Source: Candidatus Parepulonipiscium sp. PG-Nun2H_MBin03 | Lineage (GTDB): Bacteria; Bacillota; Clostridia; Lachnospirales; Cellulosilyticaceae | Reading direction: 5' to 3' | Length of the DNA stretch: 44,951 nucleotides | Assembly (NCBI GenBank): GCA_001995005.1 | Contig: MDJN01000134.1 | Span: forward strand, 1 to 44,951 | In this document: piece after piece, positions 17,713-27,241 of the stretch | How positions within the stretch are numbered: position 1 is the first letter of the stretch | Layout of the letters: each line of letters starts with the position of its first letter | Made by a program: the position numbers and the translations under genes | Notes under the pieces: generated by a model | The model's database searches: none | Told to the model about the DNA's origin: nothing | What the model saw: only the letters and a program-made list of their open reading frames with translations

Positions 17713-20265
17713 ATGTATAAATTTTATGTAAATGACGAGTTAGTAACTGCGGAAGAAGATGGCAAGTTATTACCTTTTCTAAGAAATGTCTGTCAACTAA
17801 AATCAGTTAAAGATGGATGTAGTGAGGGTGCTTGCGGAACGTGTATGGTAATTGTAGACGGTAAGGCAACAAAAGCTTGTATACCTAAATTATCAAAGTT
17901 AGATGGAAAACATATCATTACTGTTGAAGGATTATCCGATTTTGAAAAAGAGGTTTATGATACAACTTTCTCAGAAGCTGGAGCGGTACAATGTGGATTT
18001 TGTATACCTGGTATGGTAATATCTGCTAAGGCTTTGTTAGATGTAAATAATAATCCTACTAGAGATGAAATTGCATTTGCTATAAGAAATAATATCTGTA
18101 GATGTACAGGGTATAAGAAAATTATTGATGCTATAGAAAATGCAGCCAAAATGATAAGAGAAAACAAAGTAGTTAAAAAAGAATATGAGTGGAAAATTGG
18201 TGAATCTGTGCCACGTGTTGACGCTCGTGAAAAGATTTTAGGATACGGCGAATATACAGATGATATGGAAGTTGAAGGAATGCTTTATGGAAGTTGCGTT
18301 CGTTCAAAATACCCACGTGCAAAAGTATTACGCATAAATACTATGGAAGCTAAATTAACAAAAGGCGTCTCAGCAGTATTTACAGCAAAAGATATTAAAG
18401 GTGCGGTTAAGATAGGGCATCTTAAAAAAGATTGGGATGTATTAATTCCAGAAGGCCATATTACACATTATCTAGGTGATGCAATTGCCTTAGTAGTGGG
18501 AGAAACACCAGAGGCTGTTGAAGAAGGTAAAAAATTAGTAGAAGTTGAATACGAAGAATTACCGTTTGTAAGTAGTCCAGAAGAAGCTATGAAAGAAGAT
18601 GCACCTCTAGTTCACGAAGACGGAAATTTATTAGCAAGAAAATTTGTAAGCCGTGGAGATGCACGAGGAGCAATCGAAAAGTCTAAATTTGTTCTAACAG
18701 ATACATTCCACACACCATATACAGAGCATGCATTTTTGGAACCAGAGTGTAGCGTAGCAATTCCAGAAGAAGATGGTGGCATACACATTTATTCTAGTGA
18801 CCAAGGCGTATTTGATACAAGACATGAATGTGCCATGATGCTGGGGATTGACCCAGAGAAAGTAAAAGTTACTAACAAATTAGTTGGCGGTGGCTTTGGA
18901 GGAAAAGAAGACTTAGCGGTGCAACAACATGCAGCACTTGCAGCTTATTTGTTACAGTGTCCTGTAAAAGTAAAATTAACTAGACAAGAAAGTATACTAA
19001 TACATCCAAAAAGACATCCAATGGATATGAAATTTACAGTTGGTTGTGATGAAAATGGTATTATCCAAGGCGTTTTAGCAGATGTTATATCAGATACTGG
19101 TGCATATGCATCATTAGGTGGGCCTGTTTTAGAAAGAGCATGTACGCATGCGGCTGGGCCGTATAACTATCAAAATTTTGAGATAGAAGGAAAGGCGTAT
19201 TACACAAACAACCCTCCAGCTGGTGCATTCCGTGGATTTGGAGTTACACAAACATGTTTTGCCATAGAGATGTTATTAACTAAGATGGCAGAATTAGTAG
19301 GTATTTCGCCATGGGAGATAAGATATCGTAATGCAATACGCCCAGGTCAAGTGTTACCAAATGGACAGATTGTGGATGAAAGTACAGGATTGGTAGAAAC
19401 GCTAGAAGCTGTAAAAGAAATATATACAGAAAATCCACACGCAGGTATAGCTTGTGCTATGAAAAATGCTGGTGTTGGCGTTGGACTTAAAGATATTGGT
19501 AGATGTAAGCTAGAAATATCAGATAATAAAGTGCATGTAAGAATTGGTGCATCTGAGATAGGCCAAGGTATGAGTACAATATTTGTGCAGATAGTAGCAA
19601 CTCATACAGGATTAACACCAGAGAATATAAGTCATATTGCTTCTACTACAATTAATGCACCAGACTCAGGCACAACTTCAGGCTCTCGTCAAACTTTAAT
19701 AACTGGAGAAGCTGTTAGAAAGGCAAGTCTTGACTTAAAAGAAGATCTTAAGAATAATACTCTAGCAGAGCTAGAAGGCAAGGAGTATTATGCTGAATAT
19801 TATGAGGCGACTGACCCGTTAAATAGTGATAAGACTAACCCAAAATCTCATGTAGCATATGGTTATGCAACTCAAGTATGTATATTAAACGAAGAAGGCA
19901 AAGTGGAGAAAATTGTTGCCGCTCACGCTGTGGGTAGAGCTATGAATCCACTAGCTGTTGAGGGGCAAATAGAAGGTGGCGTAATTATGTCACTAGGGTA
20001 TGCCTTAACAGAACAATATCTATTACAAGAGTGTGCACCAAAATCAAGATTTGCAACATTAGGATTATTCAGAGCAAATCAAGTGCCAGATGTAGAAAGT
20101 ATTGTCATTGAAAAATCAGGATTAAACGTAGCACATGGGGCTATAGGAATTGGTGAGATTACGTCTATTCCAACAGCACCGGCAATTGCTGGAGCTTACT
20201 ATAAATTAGATGGTGAATTTAGAACGAGTCTACCTCTTGTAAATACACCTTATAAAAAACGCTAG
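17713..20265 (+). CDS. xdh: Selenium-dependent-type xanthine dehydrogenase, fused FeS and molybdenum domains
   Basis: 850 aa. Residues 1-155 form the two-cluster 2Fe-2S domain (CSEGACGTC near 36, CGFC near 94, CRCTGY near 130). Residues 158-850 form the molybdopterin domain ('VPRVDAREKILG', 'VGGGFGGKEDLAVQ' near 392, 'AFRGFGVTQ' near 505, 'EIGQGMSTIF' near 617). The catalytic glutamate is in 'GIGEITSIPTAPAI' near 814. No FAD domain is present. This fused layout is that of the selenium-dependent molybdenum hydroxylases linked to ygeY, ssnA and ygfK; selenium there is a labile ligand of molybdenum, not selenocysteine, and the frame has no in-frame TGA. Electrons may pass to YgfK. The substrate is expected to be a purine. 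Confidence 0.93.
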   Translation: MYKFYVNDELVTAEEDGKLLPFLRNVCQLKSVKDGCSEGACGTCMVIVDGKATKACIPKLSKLDGKHIITVEGLSDFEKEVYDTTFSEAGAVQCGFCIPGMVISAKALLDVNNNPTRDEIAFAIRNNICRCTGYKKIIDAIENAAKMIRENKVVKKEYEWKIGESVPRVDAREKILGYGEYTDDMEVEGMLYGSCVRSKYPRAKVLRINTMEAKLTKGVSAVFTAKDIKGAVKIGHLKKDWDVLIPEGHITHYLGDAIALVVGETPEAVEEGKKLVEVEYEELPFVSSPEEAMKEDAPLVHEDGNLLARKFVSRGDARGAIEKSKFVLTDTFHTPYTEHAFLEPECSVAIPEEDGGIHIYSSDQGVFDTRHECAMMLGIDPEKVKVTNKLVGGGFGGKEDLAVQQHAALAAYLLQCPVKVKLTRQESILIHPKRHPMDMKFTVGCDENGIIQGVLADVISDTGAYASLGGPVLERACTHAAGPYNYQNFEIEGKAYYTNNPPAGAFRGFGVTQTCFAIEMLLTKMAELVGISPWEIRYRNAIRPGQVLPNGQIVDESTGLVETLEAVKEIYTENPHAGIACAMKNAGVGVGLKDIGRCKLEISDNKVHVRIGASEIGQGMSTIFVQIVATHTGLTPENISHIASTTINAPDSGTTSGSRQTLITGEAVRKASLDLKEDLKNNTLAELEGKEYYAEYYEATDPLNSDKTNPKSHVAYGYATQVCILNEEGKVEKIVAAHAVGRAMNPLAVEGQIEGGVIMSLGYALTEQYLLQECAPKSRFATLGLFRANQVPDVESIVIEKSGLNVAHGAIGIGEITSIPTAPAIAGAYYKLDGEFRTSLPLVNTPYKKR

Positions 20266-20271
20266 GTTAAG

Positions 20272-20310
20272 ATAAGTGTGAGCGAGGGCTCTTTTGCTCA
20301 CACTTATTTT
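20272..20310 (+). terminator. Terminator-like hairpin after fused xanthine dehydrogenase
   Basis: Stem ataagtgtgagc/gctcacacttat (12 pairs), 12-nt loop, then TTTT. It lies within the gene block, 24 nt before the hydantoinase, so probably attenuates rather than ends transcription. Confidence 0.75.
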
Positions 20311-20333
20311 AGGTAAGTAATAAGGAGGCACCA

Positions 20334-21689
20334 ATGAAACATTTATTAAAAGGAGGAACAGTTGTAACAGGGGCAAACGCAACCAGAAATGACATATTAT
20401 TTGACGATGAAACAGGAAAAATATGCGAAGTCGGCTTAGATATAAAATATGATGAAGCAACGGTGACTGATGTGACTGGTAAACTGTTATTTCCAGGATT
20501 TATAGATGCTCATACACATTTTGACTTGGATGTGTGCGATACAACAACAGCTGATGATTTTGAGAGTGGAACAAAATCTGCCATTATAGGAGGCACAACC
20601 ACTATTATAGATTTTGCGACTCAAAATAAAGGGGAAACCCTAATTCAAGCATTGCAAAATTGGCATGATAAAGCAGATAATAAATGCTCAGCCGATTATG
20701 CCTTTCATATGGCAATATCCGATTGGAACGATACAACAGCAGCAGATATTAAAACTATGGTAGAAAAGGGAGTTACGTCATTTAAGTTATATATGACATA
20801 TCCGGCTATGGTAGTAAATGACAGAGAACTTTATGAAATTTTAAAGACAATAAAACAAGCAGGTGGAATAGTAGGAGTGCATTGCGAAAATATGGGTCTT
20901 ATAGATGCACTAGTAAAAGAGCAAAAAGCTTTAGGAAACCTTACGGTAAGTTCTCACCCAATTACAAGACCTGATTACGCAGAAGCGGAGGCAGTAAATA
21001 GGCTATTGAAAATAGCTAAAGTGGCAGATACCCCTGTGATTATCGTTCATCTTAGCTCTAAAAGGGCGTATGATGAGATAAAAGGCGACCAAACAGTATA
21101 TCTAGAAACTTGTCCACAATACCTTATATTAGATGATGAAGTATATAAAAATGGCCGTATAGAATATGCTTGTTCTCCACCTATTAGAAAAAGCGAAGAT
21201 AGAAAAACTCTATGGAAAGCTCTAGCAGATGGAAAAATCCATACTATAGCGACAGACCATTGCAGTTTTACGCTAGATCAAAAAGAAGTAGGTAGAGCAG
21301 ACTTTACAAAAATTCCAAACGGACTACCCGGAGTGGAGACACGTGCGATTTTATTATATACATTCGGAGTAGCTACAAAGAAAATTACGCTAGAACAGAT
21401 GTGTAAAGTATTGTCAGAAAATCCTGCTAAGTTATATGGATTATATCCAAACAAAGGCGTAATACAACAAGGAAGTGACGCAGATATAGTAGTGTGGGAA
21501 GACTTAAAATGGAAGATAGACGAAAAAGAGCAACATTCAAAAGCTGGGTATAGCCCGTATCATAATATGGACGTTTTAGGAAAGCCAATGAACGTATATT
21601 TAAGAGGGAAATTAATTGTACAAAATGGTAATATTATAAATGAAAAGCAAGGTGCATATCAAAAAAGAGTCGGAGGAAACTTATGTTAA
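20334..21689 (+). CDS. hydA: Dihydropyrimidinase/hydantoinase-type amidohydrolase
   Basis: 451 aa, cyclic amidohydrolase family (E. coli hyuA/ygeZ equivalent). Binuclear metal ligands are visible: HxH in 'GFIDAHTHFDLD', the carboxylated lysine in 'TSFKLYMTY' near 156, His in 'GVHCENMG' and 'VHLSS', and Asp in 'ATDHCSFT'. Such enzymes open five- and six-membered cyclic ureides. In this cluster it should hydrolyse a reduced or hydroxylated purine-derived ring. Overlaps ssnA by 7 nt, and starts after 'aaggagg'. Confidence 0.92.
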   Translation: MKHLLKGGTVVTGANATRNDILFDDETGKICEVGLDIKYDEATVTDVTGKLLFPGFIDAHTHFDLDVCDTTTADDFESGTKSAIIGGTTTIIDFATQNKGETLIQALQNWHDKADNKCSADYAFHMAISDWNDTTAADIKTMVEKGVTSFKLYMTYPAMVVNDRELYEILKTIKQAGGIVGVHCENMGLIDALVKEQKALGNLTVSSHPITRPDYAEAEAVNRLLKIAKVADTPVIIVHLSSKRAYDEIKGDQTVYLETCPQYLILDDEVYKNGRIEYACSPPIRKSEDRKTLWKALADGKIHTIATDHCSFTLDQKEVGRADFTKIPNGLPGVETRAILLYTFGVATKKITLEQMCKVLSENPAKLYGLYPNKGVIQQGSDADIVVWEDLKWKIDEKEQHSKAGYSPYHNMDVLGKPMNVYLRGKLIVQNGNIINEKQGAYQKRVGGNLC

Positions 21690-23014
21690 TAATAGGAAAT
21701 GGGAAAGTTATAACAAGAGATGATACACAACCGTTTATACAATGTGGAGCAGTTGTTATTGATGGGAATACAATTACAGATGTGGGAGAGCTCGAGGATA
21801 TAAAAAAGAAATACCCACAAGCTGAATTTTTAGATGCAAAAAACCAATTGATTATGCCAGCTTTTGTAAACACTCACGAGCATATATATAGTGCATTTGC
21901 AAGAGGGATGAGTATTAACAACTATAATCCAAATGGATTTTTGGATATTTTAGACGGCTTATGGTGGAATATTGATAGACACTTAAATTTAAAGCAAACT
22001 AATCTTAGTGCTATGGCGACTTATATAGAATGTATAAGAAATGGTGTAACTACTATATTTGATCATCATGCAAGCTATGGAGAAGTTGAAGGGTCACTAT
22101 TTGCTATAGGTGATGCAGCTAAAGAATGTGGTGTTCGTAGTTGTTTATGTTATGAAGTATCTGATAGAGATGGTAAGCAAGATGCTGCTATAAAAGAAAA
22201 TGTGGATTTTATTAACTATGCGTTAAAAGATGAAACTGAGATGCTGCGAGGAATGATGGGAATGCATGCATCATTTACAATCTCTGATAAGACTATGGAT
22301 AAGGCAGTTAGTGCAACTCCAGATGGCGTAGGCTTCCACATTCATGTTGCTGAAGGGATTGAAGACTTACATGATTCGCTGAAAAAATATGGCAAACGTA
22401 TTTTATACCGTTTGATGGACCACAATATTTTAGGAGAAAAAACCATAGCAGCACATTGTATATATGTAAATGATGCTGAAATAGAATTATTAAGACAAAC
22501 AGATACTATGGTAGTTCATAATCCAGAATCAAATATGGGTAATGCGTGCGGATGCCCTCCAACGCTTCATATATTTAACCATGGAGTGTTAACAGGATTA
22601 GGCACTGATGGTTATACACATGACATGATTGAGTCATATAAAGTTGCAAATATACTACACAAGCATAATCTTTGTGATGCAACAGTAGCATGGGGTGAGA
22701 TACCTGTTATGTTATTTGTAAATAACCCTATAATTGCAAATAGATATTTTAGTAAACCGCTAGGCATCCTAAAAAAAGGAGCAGCAGCAGATGTAATTAT
22801 ACTAGATTATGTTGCACCAACTCCTCTTAATGCAGATAATATTAACTCACACATTCTGTTTGGAATGACAGGGCGACACGTAGTAACTACTATTGGTAAC
22901 GGAAAAGTATTAATGAAAGACCGTGTATTACAACACTTAGACGAAGAAAAAATAATGGCAGATTGTCGAGCGTCAGCGGAACAATTAGCAAAATCTATTA
23001 ACAAAGGAGTATAG
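21683..23014 (+). CDS. ssnA: SsnA-family aminohydrolase
   Basis: 443 aa, amidohydrolase of the chlorohydrolase/cytosine deaminase-like group. Metal ligands: 'FVNTHEHIYSAFARGM' (HxH), 'FHIHVAEG', 'AAHCIYVN' and 'LGTDGYTHD'. SsnA is a constant member of the ygeX-ygfK-xdh neighbourhood and has been tied to selenium-dependent hydroxylase systems; in urate-degrading gut anaerobes it belongs to the required set. The chemistry (deamination or ring opening of a purine-derived compound) is inferred from the superfamily. It overlaps hydA by 7 nt and ygfK starts 3 nt later, so the three are tightly coupled. Confidence 0.95.
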   Translation: MLIIGNGKVITRDDTQPFIQCGAVVIDGNTITDVGELEDIKKKYPQAEFLDAKNQLIMPAFVNTHEHIYSAFARGMSINNYNPNGFLDILDGLWWNIDRHLNLKQTNLSAMATYIECIRNGVTTIFDHHASYGEVEGSLFAIGDAAKECGVRSCLCYEVSDRDGKQDAAIKENVDFINYALKDETEMLRGMMGMHASFTISDKTMDKAVSATPDGVGFHIHVAEGIEDLHDSLKKYGKRILYRLMDHNILGEKTIAAHCIYVNDAEIELLRQTDTMVVHNPESNMGNACGCPPTLHIFNHGVLTGLGTDGYTHDMIESYKVANILHKHNLCDATVAWGEIPVMLFVNNPIIANRYFSKPLGILKKGAAADVIILDYVAPTPLNADNINSHILFGMTGRHVVTTIGNGKVLMKDRVLQHLDEEKIMADCRASAEQLAKSINKGV

Positions 23015-23017
23015 CAT

Positions 23018-25936
23018 ATGAGCGATATTATGATACCTATCCCATTTAAAAATTTATTAGATGAAATACTAAATGGTAAAGCGTTCGGAGTATATAGACC
23101 ATTTGTGCCAAAAAACACATGGGAGATATTTGGTAGAAAGCTTGAAACACCTATAGGACCCGCTGCGGGTCCGCAAACTCAACTTGCACAAAATCTTGTA
23201 GCATCTTATTATTCAGGAAGTAGATTTTTTGAATTGAAGACAGTACAAATTTTAGATGGTGAAGATTTGCCAGTAAGCAAACCTTGTATTTTAGCAGATG
23301 ATGAGTGTTATAACTGTGAATGGTCAACTGAACTATATGTTCCGCAGGCACAAGAGGAATATATAAAAGGTTGGTTCTTATTGGCTGTTATGGCTAAAGA
23401 GCGTGGACTCGGAGAAATTGATGGGTTCCAATTTAATATGAGTGTTGGATATGATTTAGATGGTATTAAGAGTGAAAAGATTAATACTTTTATAGACTCT
23501 ATGATGAATGCAGCTGATACTACTACTTTTAAAGAGTGTAAGCAATATTTATTAGATAATATTAATTTATTTAAACATTTAACGAAAGAAGATATAGAAA
23601 ATATTTCACCAAACATTTGTAATTCTATAACTTTATCAACATTGCACGGATGTCCTCCAGAAGAGATTGAAAGAATTGCAACATATTTAATTACTGAAAA
23701 AGGGCTGAATACATTTATTAAATGTAATCCAACTCTTTTAGGATATGAATATGCTAGACAATTATTAGATGATAGAGGATTTGATTATATTCAGTTTAGT
23801 GATTTCCACTTTAAAGATGACTTACAATATGAAGACGCAGTTCCTATGCTTAAGAGACTGCAAGGTGTCAGTGAAAAACGTAATCTACAGTTTGGAGTAA
23901 AAATTACAAATACATTCCCAGTTGATGTAACTCAAAATGAATTACCAAGCGAAGAGATGTATATGTCTGGTAAAGCACTGTATCCTCTTTCACTGGCAGT
24001 GGCAAAAAAATTGTCTGATTCATTTGAAGGAACGTTAAGAATTTCATATTCTGGTGGAGCAGACGCATTTAATATTAAAGATATTGTAGACGCAGGAATT
24101 TGGCCAGTTACAGTAGCAACAACAATATTAAAGCCGGGTGGATACCAAAGATTTGCACAATTATGTGAAAATGTGGAATGCAAAAAATTTACTAAGGTAG
24201 ACTATTTTGCAATATCAAAATTATTGGAAAATTCTATTAAGAGTAAGTTTTATTTAAAACCTATTAAGCCTATGGAGTCTAGAAAGCTTAAGAAAAAAGT
24301 ACCTCTAATTGACTGTTTTATAGCTCCTTGTAAGCAAGGATGCCCAATAAATCAAGACGTTACAGCATATTTAGACTTAGTTGGTAAAGACCAAAATGAT
24401 GAGGCTCTAAAAGTAATTGTAGAAAAAAATCCACTTCCATTTATTACAGGTACAATTTGTCCGCATAACTGTATGACAAAATGTACAAGAAATTTCTATG
24501 AAGAACCTGTTCATATTAGAGGACAAAAATTATTGGCGGCCGATAAAGGATTTACTAACTTTATAGCAAATATGCCAGCGGCTAAACCTAATAATGGTAA
24601 AACAGTATCAATAGTAGGAGGAGGGCCAGCAGGAATGTCGGCTGCATTTTTCCTAAGCCGTGCAGGATTTAGCGTGACAATATATGAAGCTACAGCAAAA
24701 TTAGGTGGAGTGGTGCGTAATGTTATTCCAGAGTTTAGAATTGAGTCACAACGCATAGATAAAGATGCACAGTTAATTCAAGCATATGGCGTAGATGTAA
24801 AATACAATACTAAGATAGAAGATATTACAAAGCTTGAAAGTGATGCAACTATTTTAGCGATAGGAGCATATGAAAAAGGTACGTTAAAATTAGAACAAGG
24901 CGAAACTATAAATGCAATAGATTTCCTTAAAGACTATAAACAAACTGATGGAAATTTAAACATTGGTAAAAATGTTGTAGTTATAGGAGGTGGTAACACT
25001 GCAATGGATACTGCTCGTGCAGCTAAAAAGACTGTAGGAGTTGAAAATGTATATCTTGTATATCGTAGAACAAAAAGATATATGCCAGCAGATGAGGAAG
25101 AATTAGTAATGGCGATAGAAGATGGCGTTGAATTTAAAGAGCTGCTTGCACCAAAGAGCTTAGAAAATGGTCAACTTATTGCAAACGTTATGAAACTTTC
25201 TGAGATGGACTCTTCTGGTAGAAGAGGTGTTGTTGCTACAGATGAGATAGTAAATATACCAGCAGACACTGTAATTGTGGCAGTTGGAGAGAAAATTCCA
25301 ACTAAGTTTTATGAGAAGAATAATTTAGAAACAGATAAGTGGGGGCAAGTTGTTGTAAACCCTGAAACACTAGAGAGCAAAATTAAAAATGTTTATGTAA
25401 TAGGAGATGGTCTGGCAGGTCCAGCTACTGTAGTAGAAGGTATACGAGATGCGAAATTGGCTGCTAATAGTATAGCAGGGTGCGAGTTATTTAAAGATTA
25501 TGTAGAAGTGAAAACTGATGAACAAATTTATGCTAAACGAGGAATTTTAGAAGTTGAAAAATGCGGTAAAGCAGAATCAGATAGATGTTTATCTTGTGGA
25601 GTGATTTGTGAAAATTGCGTAGAAGTCTGTCCTAACCGTGCTAATATGTCAATGACAGTAAACGGCAGACATCAAGTAGTTCATATAGACTCTATGTGTA
25701 ATGAATGTGGTAACTGCACAAGTTTTTGCCCATATGAAAGCTCTCCATATTTAGATAAATTCACATATTTTGAAGATGAGAAAGCTATGATGAATAGTAA
25801 AAATGAAGGCTTCATGTTTGTAGATGCAACTAAGTATAAGGTAAGACTATTAGGAGAGATTATAGAAAGTGATGTCAAAGATAAGATACCACAAATGCTA
25901 CATGAGTTAATAAACACTGCTAGGGAATTGGTATGA
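23018..25936 (+). CDS. ygfK: YgfK, putative selenate reductase-like FAD/FeS oxidoreductase
   Basis: 972 aa multidomain reductase. Order: a dihydroorotate dehydrogenase-like TIM barrel (about 1-410; 'GPAAGPQTQLAQN', 'HGCPPEEIER' near 208), a glutamate-synthase-type Cys domain ('CIAPCKQGC'-like segment near 431, 'CPHNCMTKC' near 482), an FAD/NAD(P) domain pair ('IVGGGPAGMSAA' near 531, 'VVIGGGNTAMDTA' near 651), and a C-terminal ferredoxin (CLSCGVICENC..CP near 855 and CNECGNCTSFCP). This is the same set of parts as dihydropyrimidine dehydrogenase (PreT plus PreA), rearranged. The database name 'selenate reductase' is historical; in this context reduction of a purine-derived ring is more plausible. 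Its 3' end overlaps guaD by 4 nt. Confidence 0.95.
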   Translation: MSDIMIPIPFKNLLDEILNGKAFGVYRPFVPKNTWEIFGRKLETPIGPAAGPQTQLAQNLVASYYSGSRFFELKTVQILDGEDLPVSKPCILADDECYNCEWSTELYVPQAQEEYIKGWFLLAVMAKERGLGEIDGFQFNMSVGYDLDGIKSEKINTFIDSMMNAADTTTFKECKQYLLDNINLFKHLTKEDIENISPNICNSITLSTLHGCPPEEIERIATYLITEKGLNTFIKCNPTLLGYEYARQLLDDRGFDYIQFSDFHFKDDLQYEDAVPMLKRLQGVSEKRNLQFGVKITNTFPVDVTQNELPSEEMYMSGKALYPLSLAVAKKLSDSFEGTLRISYSGGADAFNIKDIVDAGIWPVTVATTILKPGGYQRFAQLCENVECKKFTKVDYFAISKLLENSIKSKFYLKPIKPMESRKLKKKVPLIDCFIAPCKQGCPINQDVTAYLDLVGKDQNDEALKVIVEKNPLPFITGTICPHNCMTKCTRNFYEEPVHIRGQKLLAADKGFTNFIANMPAAKPNNGKTVSIVGGGPAGMSAAFFLSRAGFSVTIYEATAKLGGVVRNVIPEFRIESQRIDKDAQLIQAYGVDVKYNTKIEDITKLESDATILAIGAYEKGTLKLEQGETINAIDFLKDYKQTDGNLNIGKNVVVIGGGNTAMDTARAAKKTVGVENVYLVYRRTKRYMPADEEELVMAIEDGVEFKELLAPKSLENGQLIANVMKLSEMDSSGRRGVVATDEIVNIPADTVIVAVGEKIPTKFYEKNNLETDKWGQVVVNPETLESKIKNVYVIGDGLAGPATVVEGIRDAKLAANSIAGCELFKDYVEVKTDEQIYAKRGILEVEKCGKAESDRCLSCGVICENCVEVCPNRANMSMTVNGRHQVVHIDSMCNECGNCTSFCPYESSPYLDKFTYFEDEKAMMNSKNEGFMFVDATKYKVRLLGEIIESDVKDKIPQMLHELINTARELV

Positions 25937-27186
25937 CATTTGCTCTAAAGGGCAATATATGCCACACCCCAGATAAAAAAATAGAGATTTATGAAAATAG
26001 TTATTTAATAGTAAAAGATACAAAAGTGGTAGGAATATTTGAAGATATACCACAGCAGTTTAAAGATATTGAGGTTAAAGACTATGGCAAAAATTTAATT
26101 TTGCCAGGTCTGACTGACCTACATGTGCATGCACCACAATATACATTTGCTGGTCTTGGGATGGATTTAGAGCTATTAGATTGGCTAAATACGCATACAT
26201 TTGTAGAAGAAGCAAATTATAGCAATTTAGAGTACGCTAATAAAGCGTATGAGATTTTTACTAATGATTTGAAATATTCTGCTACAACTAGAGCTTGCAT
26301 TTTTGCAACTTTGCATACACCAGCTACTAAAGTTTTGATGGATAAACTAGAACAAACGGGACTTATAACTTTTGTAGGCAAGGTTAATATGGACAGAAAT
26401 TCACCAGATACTTTAATTGAAGAGACAAATGAGTCTATAGAAGAAACTACTAAGTGGCTAGAATTAATAGATGGAAAATATAAATACACTAAACCTATTT
26501 TAACTCCAAGATTTATTCCATCTTGTACAGATGAACTGATGACTAAGTTAAAAGAAATTAGGGATAAATATGATTTGCCGGTACAATCTCATTTATCTGA
26601 AAATCCATCTGAAATAGAGTGGGTAAAAGAATTGTGTCCCACATCTTCTTCTTATGCAGATGCATATAGACAGTTTGGAATGCTATCAGGGTCTATTATG
26701 GCACACTGCGTACATTCAGATGAAGATGAACAACAAATGTTAAAGGAACAAAATGTATTTGTAGCTCATAGCCCACAGTCTAATATAGGCCTTTCTTCGG
26801 GTATTGCACCTGTAAGACAAATGCTAGACAAAGATATCAATGTAGGGCTTGCAAGTGACGTTGCAGGAGGATATTCAATATCTATATTTAAAGCAATGGC
26901 AGATGCCATTCAAGTGTCTAAACTTAGATGGAGATTAATTAACTCAGATGAAAAAGCACTTTCTATCGCGGAGGCATTTTATTTAGGTACAAAAGGTGGT
27001 GGAGCATTTTTTGGAAAAGTAGGAAGCTTTGAAGAAGATTATGATGCAGATATTTTAGTAATTGATGATGCTAAATTAAACGTTATTCGAGAGTTTACTG
27101 TTTCGCAACGAATTGAAAGACTTATATATATGAGTGAAGTCGTAGATATTAAAAGTAAATATGTAGCAGGTAGATGTATATTTTAA
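25933..27186 (+). CDS. guaD: Guanine deaminase
   Basis: 417 aa. It converts guanine to xanthine and ammonia. Zinc ligands and substrate motifs: 'GLTDLHVHAPQY' (HxH), 'VGKVNMDRNSPD' (a guanine-deaminase signature), 'PVQSHLSENPSE', 'MAHCVHSD' and 'GLASDVAGG'. Length fits the family. The ATGA overlap with ygfK shows co-translation. It feeds guanine into the two xanthine dehydrogenases on either side. Confidence 0.94.
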   Translation: MTFALKGNICHTPDKKIEIYENSYLIVKDTKVVGIFEDIPQQFKDIEVKDYGKNLILPGLTDLHVHAPQYTFAGLGMDLELLDWLNTHTFVEEANYSNLEYANKAYEIFTNDLKYSATTRACIFATLHTPATKVLMDKLEQTGLITFVGKVNMDRNSPDTLIEETNESIEETTKWLELIDGKYKYTKPILTPRFIPSCTDELMTKLKEIRDKYDLPVQSHLSENPSEIEWVKELCPTSSSYADAYRQFGMLSGSIMAHCVHSDEDEQQMLKEQNVFVAHSPQSNIGLSSGIAPVRQMLDKDINVGLASDVAGGYSISIFKAMADAIQVSKLRWRLINSDEKALSIAEAFYLGTKGGGAFFGKVGSFEEDYDADILVIDDAKLNVIREFTVSQRIERLIYMSEVVDIKSKYVAGRCIF

Positions 27187-27241
27187 TTGCTGGGTAATAC
27201 CCACAACACAAATTTCGCATACTTAGAAAGGAGCATCGACG

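Noticed and set aside
17713-20265. Selenocysteine (in-frame TGA) in the selenium-type xanthine dehydrogenase
   Set aside because: The frame is open throughout; selenium in this enzyme group is a labile molybdenum ligand, not selenocysteine.
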